Shown here: in pieces, positions 34,920 to 43,412 of the stretch | Layout of the letters: each line of letters starts with the position of its first letter | How positions within the stretch are numbered: position 1 is the stretch's first letter | Program-made: the position numbers and the translations under genes | Source: Kaistella sp. 97-N-M2 | GTDB lineage: Bacteria > Bacteroidota > Bacteroidia > Flavobacteriales > Weeksellaceae | Reading direction: 5' to 3' | NCBI RefSeq assembly: GCF_021513235.1 | Contig: NZ_CP090976.1 | Location: 2,046,001-2,110,000, forward strand | Length of the DNA stretch: 64,000 nt | Notes under the pieces: generated by a model | What the model saw: only the letters and a program-made list of their open reading frames with translations | Told to the model about the DNA's origin: nothing | Databases searched by the model: none

Positions 34920-37508
34920 TTACATTGGGCCTTGATCCTCGTCTCCCGCAGCATTGCTGTTAATGTCTTTTCTGCGTTTTGGCTGATCTATTTTATCGCC
35001 CTGTTTGAAACGGTAGCTCAAAGAAATGCTGAACTGGCGTGGTTGCCACTGCATATAACTATACTGCGAGTAAGTCGCTGTAGTCTGGAAATTTTCCCGC
35101 GCCCGGGTATTGAAAATATCCTGAATGTTGAATGAGATCGTTCCGCTGCCTTTCCAAATGGTTTGGCTGGCTCCTAAATTAACAGCATACATCGGTTCCC
35201 TTTTCTGTTGAACGGTGTTTTGCGCGCCACGATAAAAGCCCTGAATCTGAAAACTTGTGGTTTTCGTTGGCTTAAACGTGTTGGTTAAGCGGAATCTTGT
35301 GGAAAAGCCATCGCCGGAAAAATCGATCTCTTTTGTGGGATCATCCGGGAAAAGATTATACGAACCTTCGTTTTTATAGCCGAACAGATCTGCACTTCCC
35401 ATAATTTTCCACCATTTGAAGGGATCGTAAGTCGCATTCACATCTAACCCGTACTGGGCTTCGGTTCCTGCATTCACAGGCATCGTGTAAATTACTGTAT
35501 TTCCATCGTCGTTAACGCCGGAATACTGGTAAAAGTTCACTTCATCTTCCGATTTTTTGAAGTATAAGGTCGGGTTGAAAGTAACTTTACTTTTCGATAA
35601 GTTGTACCCTAATTCAAAGGAGTTTTCATAAGTCGGATCTAAATTTGGATTACCGTTGAAAAGGTTACGGTTGTTGTTATACGACATAAAGGGAATGAGG
35701 AAGAAGGACCGCGGACGGTTAATTCTTCGCGAGTAGTTTAATAACAACTGATTGTTTTTATCCAGATCGTAACTTAAAAATACACTCGGGAAAAATTTAA
35801 GGTAGTTTTTATCAACGTCAATTTTCGCCACATCATTTAATTTTTTAAAATTAACATTGATGTCTGTATTTTCCGCGCGCAAACCTAACTGATAGCCAAA
35901 ATTGTTTATTTTGCTTTTAAACTGCACATAACCCGCAAGGATGCTTTCGTTATAAGAAGTATCACTCGTGAAATCCGGTAAAATAGCCACCGGACCGTTA
36001 TTTTCACTTTCATCTACATAATAATCGTAATCATTTTTGTTGGAATCGAAACGGGCGCCTGCTTCAAGTTTAGACGATTCACCAATCGGAAGTTCATAAT
36101 CTGCCTTGGCTAAAAACGTCGTGTTGTCGGATTGGGTAAGAATATTGTTCAGCAGCGTTGTCGGCACATCCTTTTCGTTATCGAAACCATTTTCTGTTGT
36201 TACGGAATTTCCATCGCTTTTGTTTTTCTGATAACTTGTAGCGAGCGTAATAAGCTGTCCTTTATCACCGATTTTTTGGTCGAAACCTAAATCTGCCTGA
36301 AAAGAATTATTTCTGCTCGTTCCCACATTCAGGCGGTTGGTATACTGATCCTCTAAGGTATACGCAACATTTGGATATGCAGGATCCAATCTGTTTTTTA
36401 TAATGATGTTATCGAAATAATTGGTCTCTCCGGTAGATTCGTTATTAAAATTTCTAAACATCACAGAGGCGTTCAAGGTCGATTTATCGGTAAGATCTAC
36501 CAAAAATCCTGTTGTAACGTTGTAATTTTTATTTTCCCCTTTATTAATACCGGTTTGTACCGATTTCAGGGAGAAGCCGTCGTTCAGAGTTTCCGGGTTA
36601 AGAAAAGAATTGAATTCTGAATTATTGGTCGACTTATTTCTGCTGTAGCCACCGCCACCGTTAACGTAATACGTCCAGGCGCCTTTTCTCCAGCTTAAAT
36701 TGGTGTTCAGTCTGGAAGTGGGCAAATAACCTAAAGTTCCCTCCACACTTCCGTTGAAACCTACTTTTTTCGATTTTTTCAGAATGATATTTAAAATACC
36801 GGCCGTGCCGCTTGCTTCATATTTGGAGGACGGATTGGTAATAACTTCAATTCGTTCAATCTGATCCGCCGGAATGGATTGTAGTGCATTTGCGCCATCA
36901 TCAATTCCCAGCATGGAGGAAGGCTTCCCGTTGATCAAAAACCGCACGTTCGAGTTTCCGCGCATCGATACTGTTCCGTCCGTATCAACATCAACCGAGG
37001 GCACGTTGGCTAAAACATCCTGAAGATTTCCACCTTTAGCCACGATGTCTAAAGAAGGATCGTACACCTTTTTGTCGATTTCTACACGGTACGCTTTTAC
37101 CGCCTGTGCAGTAATTACAACCCCCTGAATATCTGATGTTTTCGTATTGGTAATAGAGTTTTCCGGTTCCACAGAAAAACTTCCTAAACTTCCTGCCGCG
37201 GCAATTTGTCTGTTAAGCGTACCTTTTTTAAAATCGATCGCCTCAATGGTAATATCGTAATTACCAGGTGCCAGCGCGAGCTGATATGCTCCTTTTTCGT
37301 CCGTTAAAGTGGCATCGCTGAAAAGTTTGTCCGCTTTGTTGCTGAAAGATACCGACGCATAGGGCACCGCGTTGTTTTGCTTATCTACGATGGTTCCGCT
37401 GACGTTTACTTTTTGTTGTGCAAAGGCTAAACTTGCTGCCCCTAAGACAAGAGTTAACCCTAATGTCCTTTTTCTGATAATTGATGAAATCTCAATTCTG
37501 TTCCTCAT
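34920..37508 (-). CDS. TonB-dependent receptor-like outer-membrane beta-barrel protein
   Basis: An 862-residue protein with a signal peptide ending near residue 30 (LVLGAASLAFAQQ). A carboxypeptidase-regulatory-like domain follows (about 33-110; VNVSGTIVDKQNNAVPYASV). A plug-like domain lies at about 140-250 (NLQDVLANVPSVDVDTDGTVSMRG and the segment with SSKYEASGTAGILNIILKKS). The rest is a beta-barrel (OMP_b-brl_3 type) rich in paired aromatic strands. The C-terminal tail (KQGDKIDQPKRRKD and beyond) extends past the last strand. No clear TonB box is seen, so it may not be energised as a classic receptor. The substrate is unknown. Confidence 0.88.
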   Translation of the reverse strand: MRNRIEISSIIRKRTLGLTLVLGAASLAFAQQKVNVSGTIVDKQNNAVPYASVSFSNKADKLFSDATLTDEKGAYQLALAPGNYDITIEAIDFKKGTLNRQIAAAGSLGSFSVEPENSITNTKTSDIQGVVITAQAVKAYRVEIDKKVYDPSLDIVAKGGNLQDVLANVPSVDVDTDGTVSMRGNSNVRFLINGKPSSMLGIDDGANALQSIPADQIERIEVITNPSSKYEASGTAGILNIILKKSKKVGFNGSVEGTLGYLPTSRLNTNLSWRKGAWTYYVNGGGGYSRNKSTNNSEFNSFLNPETLNDGFSLKSVQTGINKGENKNYNVTTGFLVDLTDKSTLNASVMFRNFNNESTGETNYFDNIIIKNRLDPAYPNVAYTLEDQYTNRLNVGTSRNNSFQADLGFDQKIGDKGQLITLATSYQKNKSDGNSVTTENGFDNEKDVPTTLLNNILTQSDNTTFLAKADYELPIGESSKLEAGARFDSNKNDYDYYVDESENNGPVAILPDFTSDTSYNESILAGYVQFKSKINNFGYQLGLRAENTDINVNFKKLNDVAKIDVDKNYLKFFPSVFLSYDLDKNNQLLLNYSRRINRPRSFFLIPFMSYNNNRNLFNGNPNLDPTYENSFELGYNLSKSKVTFNPTLYFKKSEDEVNFYQYSGVNDDGNTVIYTMPVNAGTEAQYGLDVNATYDPFKWWKIMGSADLFGYKNEGSYNLFPDDPTKEIDFSGDGFSTRFRLTNTFKPTKTTSFQIQGFYRGAQNTVQQKREPMYAVNLGASQTIWKGSGTISFNIQDIFNTRARENFQTTATYSQYSYMQWQPRQFSISLSYRFKQGDKIDQPKRRKDINSNAAGDEDQGPM

Positions 37509-37625
37509 AATCTTCTTTTAAACTATACTGATTCTTTTTTTCAAAAAGTTAAATTAAATGTTTGATTAATATTTAAATATTTTCGCAGGCTTCCCTTAAA
37601 AACTTAAGTATTTTAAATTGTTTTG

Positions 37626-38663
37626 CTATTTGATGTTTTTGGAATTCAGCCAGTCCTGATAGGCCTTCGCATTTTTTGCGTGTTCGGTGTCACTTGCCGT
37701 GAAACGGTGGAAACCAAATTTTTCCGGGTCTGCGGCCATAAAGATAAAATCGTTTTTTTCCGCATCCAGCACAGCCTCCACGGAATTTTTATCGACGATA
37801 CAAATGGGTCCGGGCGGAATTCCCGCGGAAAAATAGGTGTTGTATGGCGAGGGTTCGCGCAAATGTTTGTAGAACACGCGACGCAGCGTCTCGCCCTGAA
37901 AATTATTGGCTTTGCTCACGGCGTAAATTACCGTTGGATCGCTCTGAAGTTTCATGCCTTTTCGGTACCGGTTTAAATATAATCCCGCAACTCTTTTCAT
38001 TTCGTCGGGTTTGCCGCCGGTTTCTTTAAAAACCAAAGACGCAAGCGCATATATCTGATCTCTGCTTAAACCCGAACTTTTCTCTTTCGCTTTGCGGTCC
38101 GCGCTCCAAAAATCATTGTACTGATCTTCAAATTTTTTGAAAAATTCTTTTGGTGTTACCGTCCAGAAGAAGTTGTAGGTATCGATGAAGAAATATTTCT
38201 TCAGATCTTCGGCATTGGCGTAGCCTTTATCGGTGGCGATCTTATTTAAATCTGTGGCAAACTTTAAAGAATCGAGTTCTGTTTTTTTTGCCACTTTACC
38301 CACCATTTGATACACCGTGAAAAAGTCGCCGATCCGGAAGGTGTTTTCGGTTTGGTTTCCGGCTTTAATCATGTTAACAAGATCGGTATTGTTTGTCCCG
38401 GATTTTATATGATAGCGGCCAGCGTTGAAAAATTTATTTAGATTTTTAGTTTTTGCAACTTCTGCAAAGGTTTCTTTATTCTTTAAATATGGCGCAACAG
38501 AATCCAGAATGCTATTAAAATTCGCAGAATGCGGAATTAAAACGTAGCCTTCTTTTTCCACATTATTTCCGTAATATTTTTTGTAATACTGAAACCCGAA
38601 ATAACCACCGATCAAAAAAATGAGCAATACTATGATCGAAATTATTCCTGAACTTTTTTTCAT
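37626..38663 (-). CDS. mltG: Endolytic transglycosylase MltG
   Basis: A 345-residue inner-membrane enzyme with a single N-terminal helix (about 7-24) and a YceG domain. The catalytic Glu214 lies in LASLVFKETGGKPDEM, followed by VAGLYLNRYRKGMKLQSDPT, the family hallmark. MltG cuts nascent glycan strands and sets their length. It starts 20 bases after the dapF stop on the same strand, so dapF-mltG is an operon of peptidoglycan genes. Confidence 0.94.
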   Translation of the reverse strand: MKKSSGIISIIVLLIFLIGGYFGFQYYKKYYGNNVEKEGYVLIPHSANFNSILDSVAPYLKNKETFAEVAKTKNLNKFFNAGRYHIKSGTNNTDLVNMIKAGNQTENTFRIGDFFTVYQMVGKVAKKTELDSLKFATDLNKIATDKGYANAEDLKKYFFIDTYNFFWTVTPKEFFKKFEDQYNDFWSADRKAKEKSSGLSRDQIYALASLVFKETGGKPDEMKRVAGLYLNRYRKGMKLQSDPTVIYAVSKANNFQGETLRRVFYKHLREPSPYNTYFSAGIPPGPICIVDKNSVEAVLDAEKNDFIFMAADPEKFGFHRFTASDTEHAKNAKAYQDWLNSKNIK

Positions 38664-38683
38664 ATATCTTTAAAATGAAAATG

Positions 38684-39460
38684 CTATAAATTAATTTTTC
38701 CTTTGAAAACCTGTGTTGCCGGACCTTCCAGCCAAATGTTTGTGTAGTTTTCGCCTACTTTGTCAGCATAAACTTTTAGCTTTCCACCCAAAACTTTTAC
38801 ATTCACCGAGGTTTCGTTTTTATCTTTAAAATAAACCAGGGCCGCAGCCGTTACGCCGGTTCCGCAACTGAACGTTTCATCTTCCACGCCGCGTTCGTAG
38901 GTTCTGATAAAAATCTCGTTTTCGCCGACTTCCTCTACAAAATTAACATTGATTCCTTCTGTGGAATAAGACGCAGAATTTCGGATTTTGTTACCATTTT
39001 CGTAAACTTTATAATCCTTTAACTTTTCGACGAAGGTTACGTAATGTGGCGAACCGGTATTCAACTCAAAATCGCCGCCGATATTTTTAATGGAATCTAC
39101 GTCGATCATTTTCAGTTTTACGGTGCCGTTGTGGATTTCCGCTTCGTGCAAACCATCAATAGCTTCGAAAGTGGTTTTCATCTCAAAAATATCCAGAAAA
39201 TTCGCAAAAGCGACAATGCACCGTCCACCGTTTCCGCACATGGTGCTTTCGTTTCCGTCGGAATTGTAATAAACCATTTTGAAATCGGCATTCTCGTCAT
39301 TTTCCAGAAGAATTAAACCATCGCCACCAATACCGAAACGGCGGTCGCACAATTTTTCGATGAGGTCTTTGTCTTTCGGAAAGTCAAGATCACGATTGTC
39401 GATCATAACGAAATCGTTTCCAGTACCTTGGTATTTGTGAAATTCTACAGTTTTTTGCAT
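38684..39460 (-). CDS. dapF: Diaminopimelate epimerase
   Basis: A 258-residue enzyme converting LL- to meso-diaminopimelate for lysine and peptidoglycan. Both catalytic Cys are present: Cys75 in MCGNGGRC and Cys199 in FSCGTGVTA. The N-terminal YQGTGNDFVMID is typical. Length is slightly below the usual 270-280 residues. It heads an operon with mltG. A -7 box and a short hairpin with T7 lie directly before the start. Confidence 0.95.
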   Translation of the reverse strand: MQKTVEFHKYQGTGNDFVMIDNRDLDFPKDKDLIEKLCDRRFGIGGDGLILLENDENADFKMVYYNSDGNESTMCGNGGRCIVAFANFLDIFEMKTTFEAIDGLHEAEIHNGTVKLKMIDVDSIKNIGGDFELNTGSPHYVTFVEKLKDYKVYENGNKIRNSASYSTEGINVNFVEEVGENEIFIRTYERGVEDETFSCGTGVTAAALVYFKDKNETSVNVKVLGGKLKVYADKVGENYTNIWLEGPATQVFKGKINL

Positions 39461-39504
39461 AAAAAAAGCGGAAATACCGCTATTTATTTAGGTTCGCAAA
39501 GATA
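39461..39504 (-). promoter_or_regulatory. dapF leader: -7 box followed by terminator-like hairpin
   Basis: On the minus strand TATCTTTG (39504-39497) matches TAnnTTTG. It is followed by AGCGG-TATTT-CCGCT (39481-39467) and T7 running up to the ATG at 39460. The hairpin can be read as the pnuC terminator or as part of the dapF leader. Confidence 0.45.
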
Positions 39505-39556
39505 ATCAAAATTGAGCGCACCGCTGAATGGATATCTGTTAATTAATTGCTAAAAA

Positions 39557-40228
39557 TTAAGGCGAAGTTGGCGCGAAATGGTTCTTTTTCCATTCCAAAT
39601 AACCGATAACAGCCATGGCTGTAAAAACAAAATACTGGAGGGAGGTAATTCCTAAGCCTTTGTAAATCATCATGGGAATGCAAATAAGATCGCCAACGAT
39701 CCAAAAAATCCAGTTTTCAATTTTACGTTTTGCCATGAACCACATTCCGACGAGAAAGATTGCCGTGGTGAAGACATCCAGCCAGTTGGCCCAATCCAAA
39801 TGATACAAACCGAGGGTTACGTTTTGCATGGAAAATAAATTATCGATGAATGGCTTGTAGTAGTAAACTGTGGTGACCAAAATCAGACTCAAAACAAACA
39901 AAATCCCCGCAAAGATCCATTCTTTTTTTGTTGCCCAGGAAACGTTGACGTGTACATGATCTTCCGAACTTTTTGCCCACAACACCCAACCGTACAAGCT
40001 CATCACTGTATAATAAAAGTTGATCATCATATCGCCGAGCAGGCCAAATTTGAAAAGAATGTAAACATAGAGTACTGTCGAAATTATTCCCGTTGGATAG
40101 ACCCAAATGTTTTTTTTGATGGAAAAATAAACGCTTGAAATCCCAAAAATGGTGGCAATTGCTTCGAGAAGAATTTGGTAGGTTTGGTAAGATTCGTAAG
40201 GTTTGAGGAAGAGTTCGTGGAGATTCAT
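39557..40228 (-). CDS. pnuC: Nicotinamide riboside/mononucleotide transporter PnuC
   Basis: I place the start at the ATG at 40228 (MNLHELFLKPYESYQTYQIL), giving 223 residues. A frame upstream to 40378 adds 50 residues of non-family sequence. Seven or so membrane helices and the PnuC segments (IKKNIWVYPTGIISTVLYVY, YTVMSLYGW, and NWIFWIVGDLICIPMMIYKG near the C-terminus) support the family. PnuC proteins take up vitamin precursors of NAD by facilitated diffusion. Some homologues (PnuT) carry thiamine, but I see no TPP riboswitch upstream, so the nicotinamide-type substrate is favoured weakly. Confidence 0.88.
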   Translation of the reverse strand: MNLHELFLKPYESYQTYQILLEAIATIFGISSVYFSIKKNIWVYPTGIISTVLYVYILFKFGLLGDMMINFYYTVMSLYGWVLWAKSSEDHVHVNVSWATKKEWIFAGILFVLSLILVTTVYYYKPFIDNLFSMQNVTLGLYHLDWANWLDVFTTAIFLVGMWFMAKRKIENWIFWIVGDLICIPMMIYKGLGITSLQYFVFTAMAVIGYLEWKKNHFAPTSP

Positions 40229-40598
40229 GGGTTCAAAGATAAAGATTTTAGGAAAAAAATATGGACACCCTTTTACTGCAACATTTTGAGGTATCATTTT
40301 CCTGTGTAGAAGCTTAAAGCTCATTTGTGATCCGTTAATGTTGATTTCAGTAGAACGGATTCTTTTTTCATGAAGCAAAATGAAGGAACATTCGTTTAAA
40401 GTTTCGCTATAATTTGTCGTTCAATAATCAAACGCACGGGAAATTCACTCACTTAAAACTTAAATTTTACGGTTTTTCATTTTTATCATGAAAGTCAGGA
40501 TTTTATCGCTTTCAAAAGCCTTAGCGAAAAAGATTTTGCCGATTTATACGTAATAATTACTAATTTTTTATATTTTTGGAAATCTTAAACAAAAAAAA
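40229..40598. other. Intergenic region between pnuC and the permease
   Basis: This 370-base divergent gap has no convincing gene. On the plus strand TATTTTTG (40571-40578) matches the -7 box and sits 20 bases before the permease ATG. A weak hairpin (GATCCGTT/AACGGATT with a 17-base loop and a T-rich tail) lies near 40327-40371. No riboswitch core was recognised. Confidence 0.5.
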
Positions 40599-42077
40599 AT
40601 GTCAAATCTTTGGAAAACGAAATCCCTCAGTCAGCTCTTGCAAACGGCAGACGACTCGGAAAAGGGACTTAAAAGAACATTGAGTGCAGCCTCGCTCGTG
40701 GCTCTAGGTATTGGTGCTATTATTGGAGCCGGTTTATTTTCCCTTACCGGAATTGCAGCTGCAGATAATGCAGGACCTGCCGTAGTTTACTCCTTTATAT
40801 TAGCGGCTTTGGGATGTGCGTTTGCCGGCCTTTGTTATGCCGAATTTGCCTCTATGATTCCTGTTGCAGGTAGTGCTTATACTTATTCTTATGCAACAAT
40901 GGGCGAATTTATGGCCTGGATTATTGGATGGGATTTGGTTTTGGAATATGCGCTGGGCGCCGCCACCGTAGCCGCTTCTTGGTCGCAGTACGTGGCCAAA
41001 TTTATGCTGAGTTTTGGGGTTACTTTGCCCAATTCCATATTACACGGACCCTGGGATGAAACTCCGGGCTATTTAAATTTACCTGCGATATTAATTATCT
41101 GCCTTCTTTCTCTTCTTCTAATAAAAGGAACGCGGGAATCTGCTTTTATAAACAACGTTCTGGTGATCTTGAAAGTTACCGTTGTTTTGGTATTTATTGC
41201 TTTAGGTTGGGGCTTCATCAACCCGGAAAATCATACGCCTTTCATCCCTATTAATGAAGGTGAAGTCCTGATGGATCAGGGTAAGCTGGGATTCTTTGAG
41301 TTTTTCCAAAGCGATTATTTTGGCCATTACGGCTGGAGTGGTATTTTACGAGGAGCCGGTGTTGTATTCTTTGCCTTTATCGGTTTTGATGCCGTAAGTA
41401 CCGCCGCCCAGGAAGCTAAAAATCCGCAAAAAGGAATGCCAATTGGCATCATCGGTTCATTAATTATATGTACCATTTTATATGTGCTCTTTTCTTATGT
41501 TTTAACAGGTCTGGAAAATTATGTCAACTTCAAAGGTGACGCAAGTCCGGTAACCACTGCATTTGCGAAAACGGGTTATACCTTCCTCAATTCCGCATTA
41601 ACCATCGCCATTATCGCGGGATATACTTCTGTAATGTTGGTGATGCTGATGGGGCAAAGCAGGGTTTTCTACAGCATGAGTGTGGATGGTTTGCTCCCAA
41701 AATTCTTCAGCGATGTGCATCCAAAATCAAGTACACCGTGGAAAACGAATTTGCTCTTCATGGTATTTGTAAGTTTATTTGCCGGCTTTGTACCGGTTTC
41801 AGATTTGGGGCATATGGTAAGTATCGGAACTTTATTTGCGTTTTCGCTTGTCTGCATCGGAGTTATCGTCATGAGAAAAACAAATCCGAACGCAGTTCGT
41901 GGTTTCAGAGTTCCGCTTGTTCCATTTCTACCGATTTTAGGTGTTGTAATCTGTGTCGCTTTAATGGCAGGTTTACCGAAAGAAAGTTGGGAACGACTGG
42001 CGATTTGGCTGGCTTTAGGCTTAATTATTTATTTTGCATACAGTAAGAAACATTCGAAACTGAATGATCAAAAATAA
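40599..42077 (+). CDS. Amino acid permease (APC superfamily)
   Basis: A 492-residue inner-membrane protein with about 12-13 helices. The first helices show the APC hallmark SLVALGIGAIIGAGLFSLTG (about residues 33-52), and later GILRGAGVVFFAFIGFDAVS, STAAQEAKNPQKGMPIGI and VMLVMLMGQSRVFYSM match cationic amino-acid transporter (CAT-like, YhdG/YfnA) relatives. It probably imports amino acids with a cation gradient; the specific substrate is not clear. It is followed by a strong terminator. Confidence 0.92.
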   Translation: MSNLWKTKSLSQLLQTADDSEKGLKRTLSAASLVALGIGAIIGAGLFSLTGIAAADNAGPAVVYSFILAALGCAFAGLCYAEFASMIPVAGSAYTYSYATMGEFMAWIIGWDLVLEYALGAATVAASWSQYVAKFMLSFGVTLPNSILHGPWDETPGYLNLPAILIICLLSLLLIKGTRESAFINNVLVILKVTVVLVFIALGWGFINPENHTPFIPINEGEVLMDQGKLGFFEFFQSDYFGHYGWSGILRGAGVVFFAFIGFDAVSTAAQEAKNPQKGMPIGIIGSLIICTILYVLFSYVLTGLENYVNFKGDASPVTTAFAKTGYTFLNSALTIAIIAGYTSVMLVMLMGQSRVFYSMSVDGLLPKFFSDVHPKSSTPWKTNLLFMVFVSLFAGFVPVSDLGHMVSIGTLFAFSLVCIGVIVMRKTNPNAVRGFRVPLVPFLPILGVVICVALMAGLPKESWERLAIWLALGLIIYFAYSKKHSKLNDQK

Positions 42078-42082
42078 CCAGT

Positions 42083-42113
42083 AAATCCCACCGTTTTTGG
42101 TGGGATTTTTTTG
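42083..42113 (+). terminator. Terminator after the amino acid permease
   Basis: A 10-bp perfect stem AAATCCCACC/GGTGGGATTT (42083-42092 with 42099-42108) is followed by a T run. Confidence 0.88.
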
Positions 42114-42228
42114 TCTATACTTTTAGGGAGCAATAGAGTAGACCTGTCTCCAAGTCACCTGGATTTATATGAGCAGCCTATTGTATTCCTATTCCTAAAT
42201 TCTCTATTTTTGAGTAAATTAACGTTTT

Positions 42229-43258
42229 ATGAAAAAGATTTTTCTCTTCCTCTTTTTTTTTAGTTTTAAATTTTTCCATCGCACAGAAAGTCGAATTTCA
42301 AACATTACTGAAAGACAAAATAAGCATTCGCGCTCTGCAAATTTATGATGGAAAGGTTTGGTATACCGGTACAGATTCTAAATTTGGTTATGTGAGTTTA
42401 AAGGATTCTGCAGATAAAGTGCAGACGAGATTATCGGAAAAAAAATTGGAGTTTAGAACTTTGGCGCAATCACCTGAATATTTTTATGCAGTTAATATTT
42501 TAAGTCCCGCTTACTTCTATAAAATCAACAAGAAAACACTCAAGACGTCGATTCTCCTCACAGACAATAAGAAAACGGCCTTCTTTGATGCTTTTGTTTT
42601 TGACCGATACGACAGAGGAGTTGCCGTTAGTGATCCCAATGAAAAAGGACGTGGAAATCCTATCATAATTTTGAAATCCGTTAATCCTCATAATCAGGCG
42701 AAAACTAACTTCCCAACATATTTCCCGGGTGAAGCTCATTTTGCGGCGAGCAATACCAATATCGCCGTGAAGAGCGGAAAAGTTTGGATTGCCACAGGCG
42801 GAACGCACGCACGCATTTTTAAATTTTCCTGGAGCAATCCTCTAAAGTGGGAAGCTTTTGAGACTCCTTTCGTCCAGGGAACTTCCTCCACCGGAATTTA
42901 CTCCATCGACTTCTACGATAAAAACTTCGGAGTTGCCGTGGGTGGAGATTATACAAAACAAGCCGAAAACATCAACAACATCGCCACAACACACGATGGC
43001 GGTAAAACCTGGCAGATTCAGGCTTCCGGAAAAAACGGCGGCTACAAAACCTGCGTAAAATTCCGCCCCAATTCCAAAGGAAAAGATATTATTGCGGTTG
43101 GAGATCAAAACATCGAATTCTCCGCCGATTACGGCAAAACCTGGAAAACAATTTCCGAAGAAAAAGGATTATATGTCTGCGACTGGATCGATGAAAACAC
43201 GCTTGTTTTCGCCGGGAAGGACAGGATTGTGAAGATGAATTTTCTCCCAAACAAATAA
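42229..43258 (+). pseudogene. Exported BNR/YCF48-like beta-propeller protein, frameshifted in a T9 tract
   Basis: An ATG at 42229 begins a signal peptide (MKKIFLFLFF). A run of nine T at 42253-42261 then shifts the frame. One T fewer would continue as LVLNFSIAQKVEFQTLLKDK and into the long frame ending at 43258, a product of about 342 residues. Without correction, the downstream frame has only a GTG at 42392 (MSLKDS), giving 288 residues and no signal. The protein has propeller repeats with DGGKTW and DYGKTW signatures, as in BNR/YCF48 photosystem-assembly-like or sialidase-like oxidoreductase-annotated proteins. It may be phase-variable, dead or a homopolymer sequencing error. Confidence 0.75.
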
Positions 43259-43349
43259 ATTAAAAAATAAGCTTGTCAAAAACTGTTAAATCTCATCATC
43301 AGAATTTACAACTTCTATGCGATCATTTCGGCACTCGTAACTTATTTCG

Positions 43350-43397
43350 TATTTTTGCACCATGAAATTTCAGACTGAATTTCATCAATCTTTGTAA
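43350..43397 (+). promoter_or_regulatory. hemN promoter region: -7 box, inverted repeat and 11-codon frame
   Basis: TATTTTTG (43350-43357) matches the -7 box. Four bases later an inverted repeat ATGAAATT-N8-AATTTCAT (43362-43385) begins. The same stretch holds a tiny frame from ATG 43362 to TAA 43395-43397 (MKFQTEFHQSL), ending 15 bases before the hemN ATG. The repeat is placed where a repressor could block transcription. This is inference from position. Confidence 0.4.
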
Positions 43398-43412
43398 AAA
43401 TTATTTTCCGAA

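Noticed and set aside
40229-40598. TPP or NAD-type riboswitch upstream of pnuC
   Set aside because: No CUGAGA box, no conserved thiamine core and no recognisable NAD riboswitch pattern on the minus strand; only AT-rich sequence and a weak hairpin.
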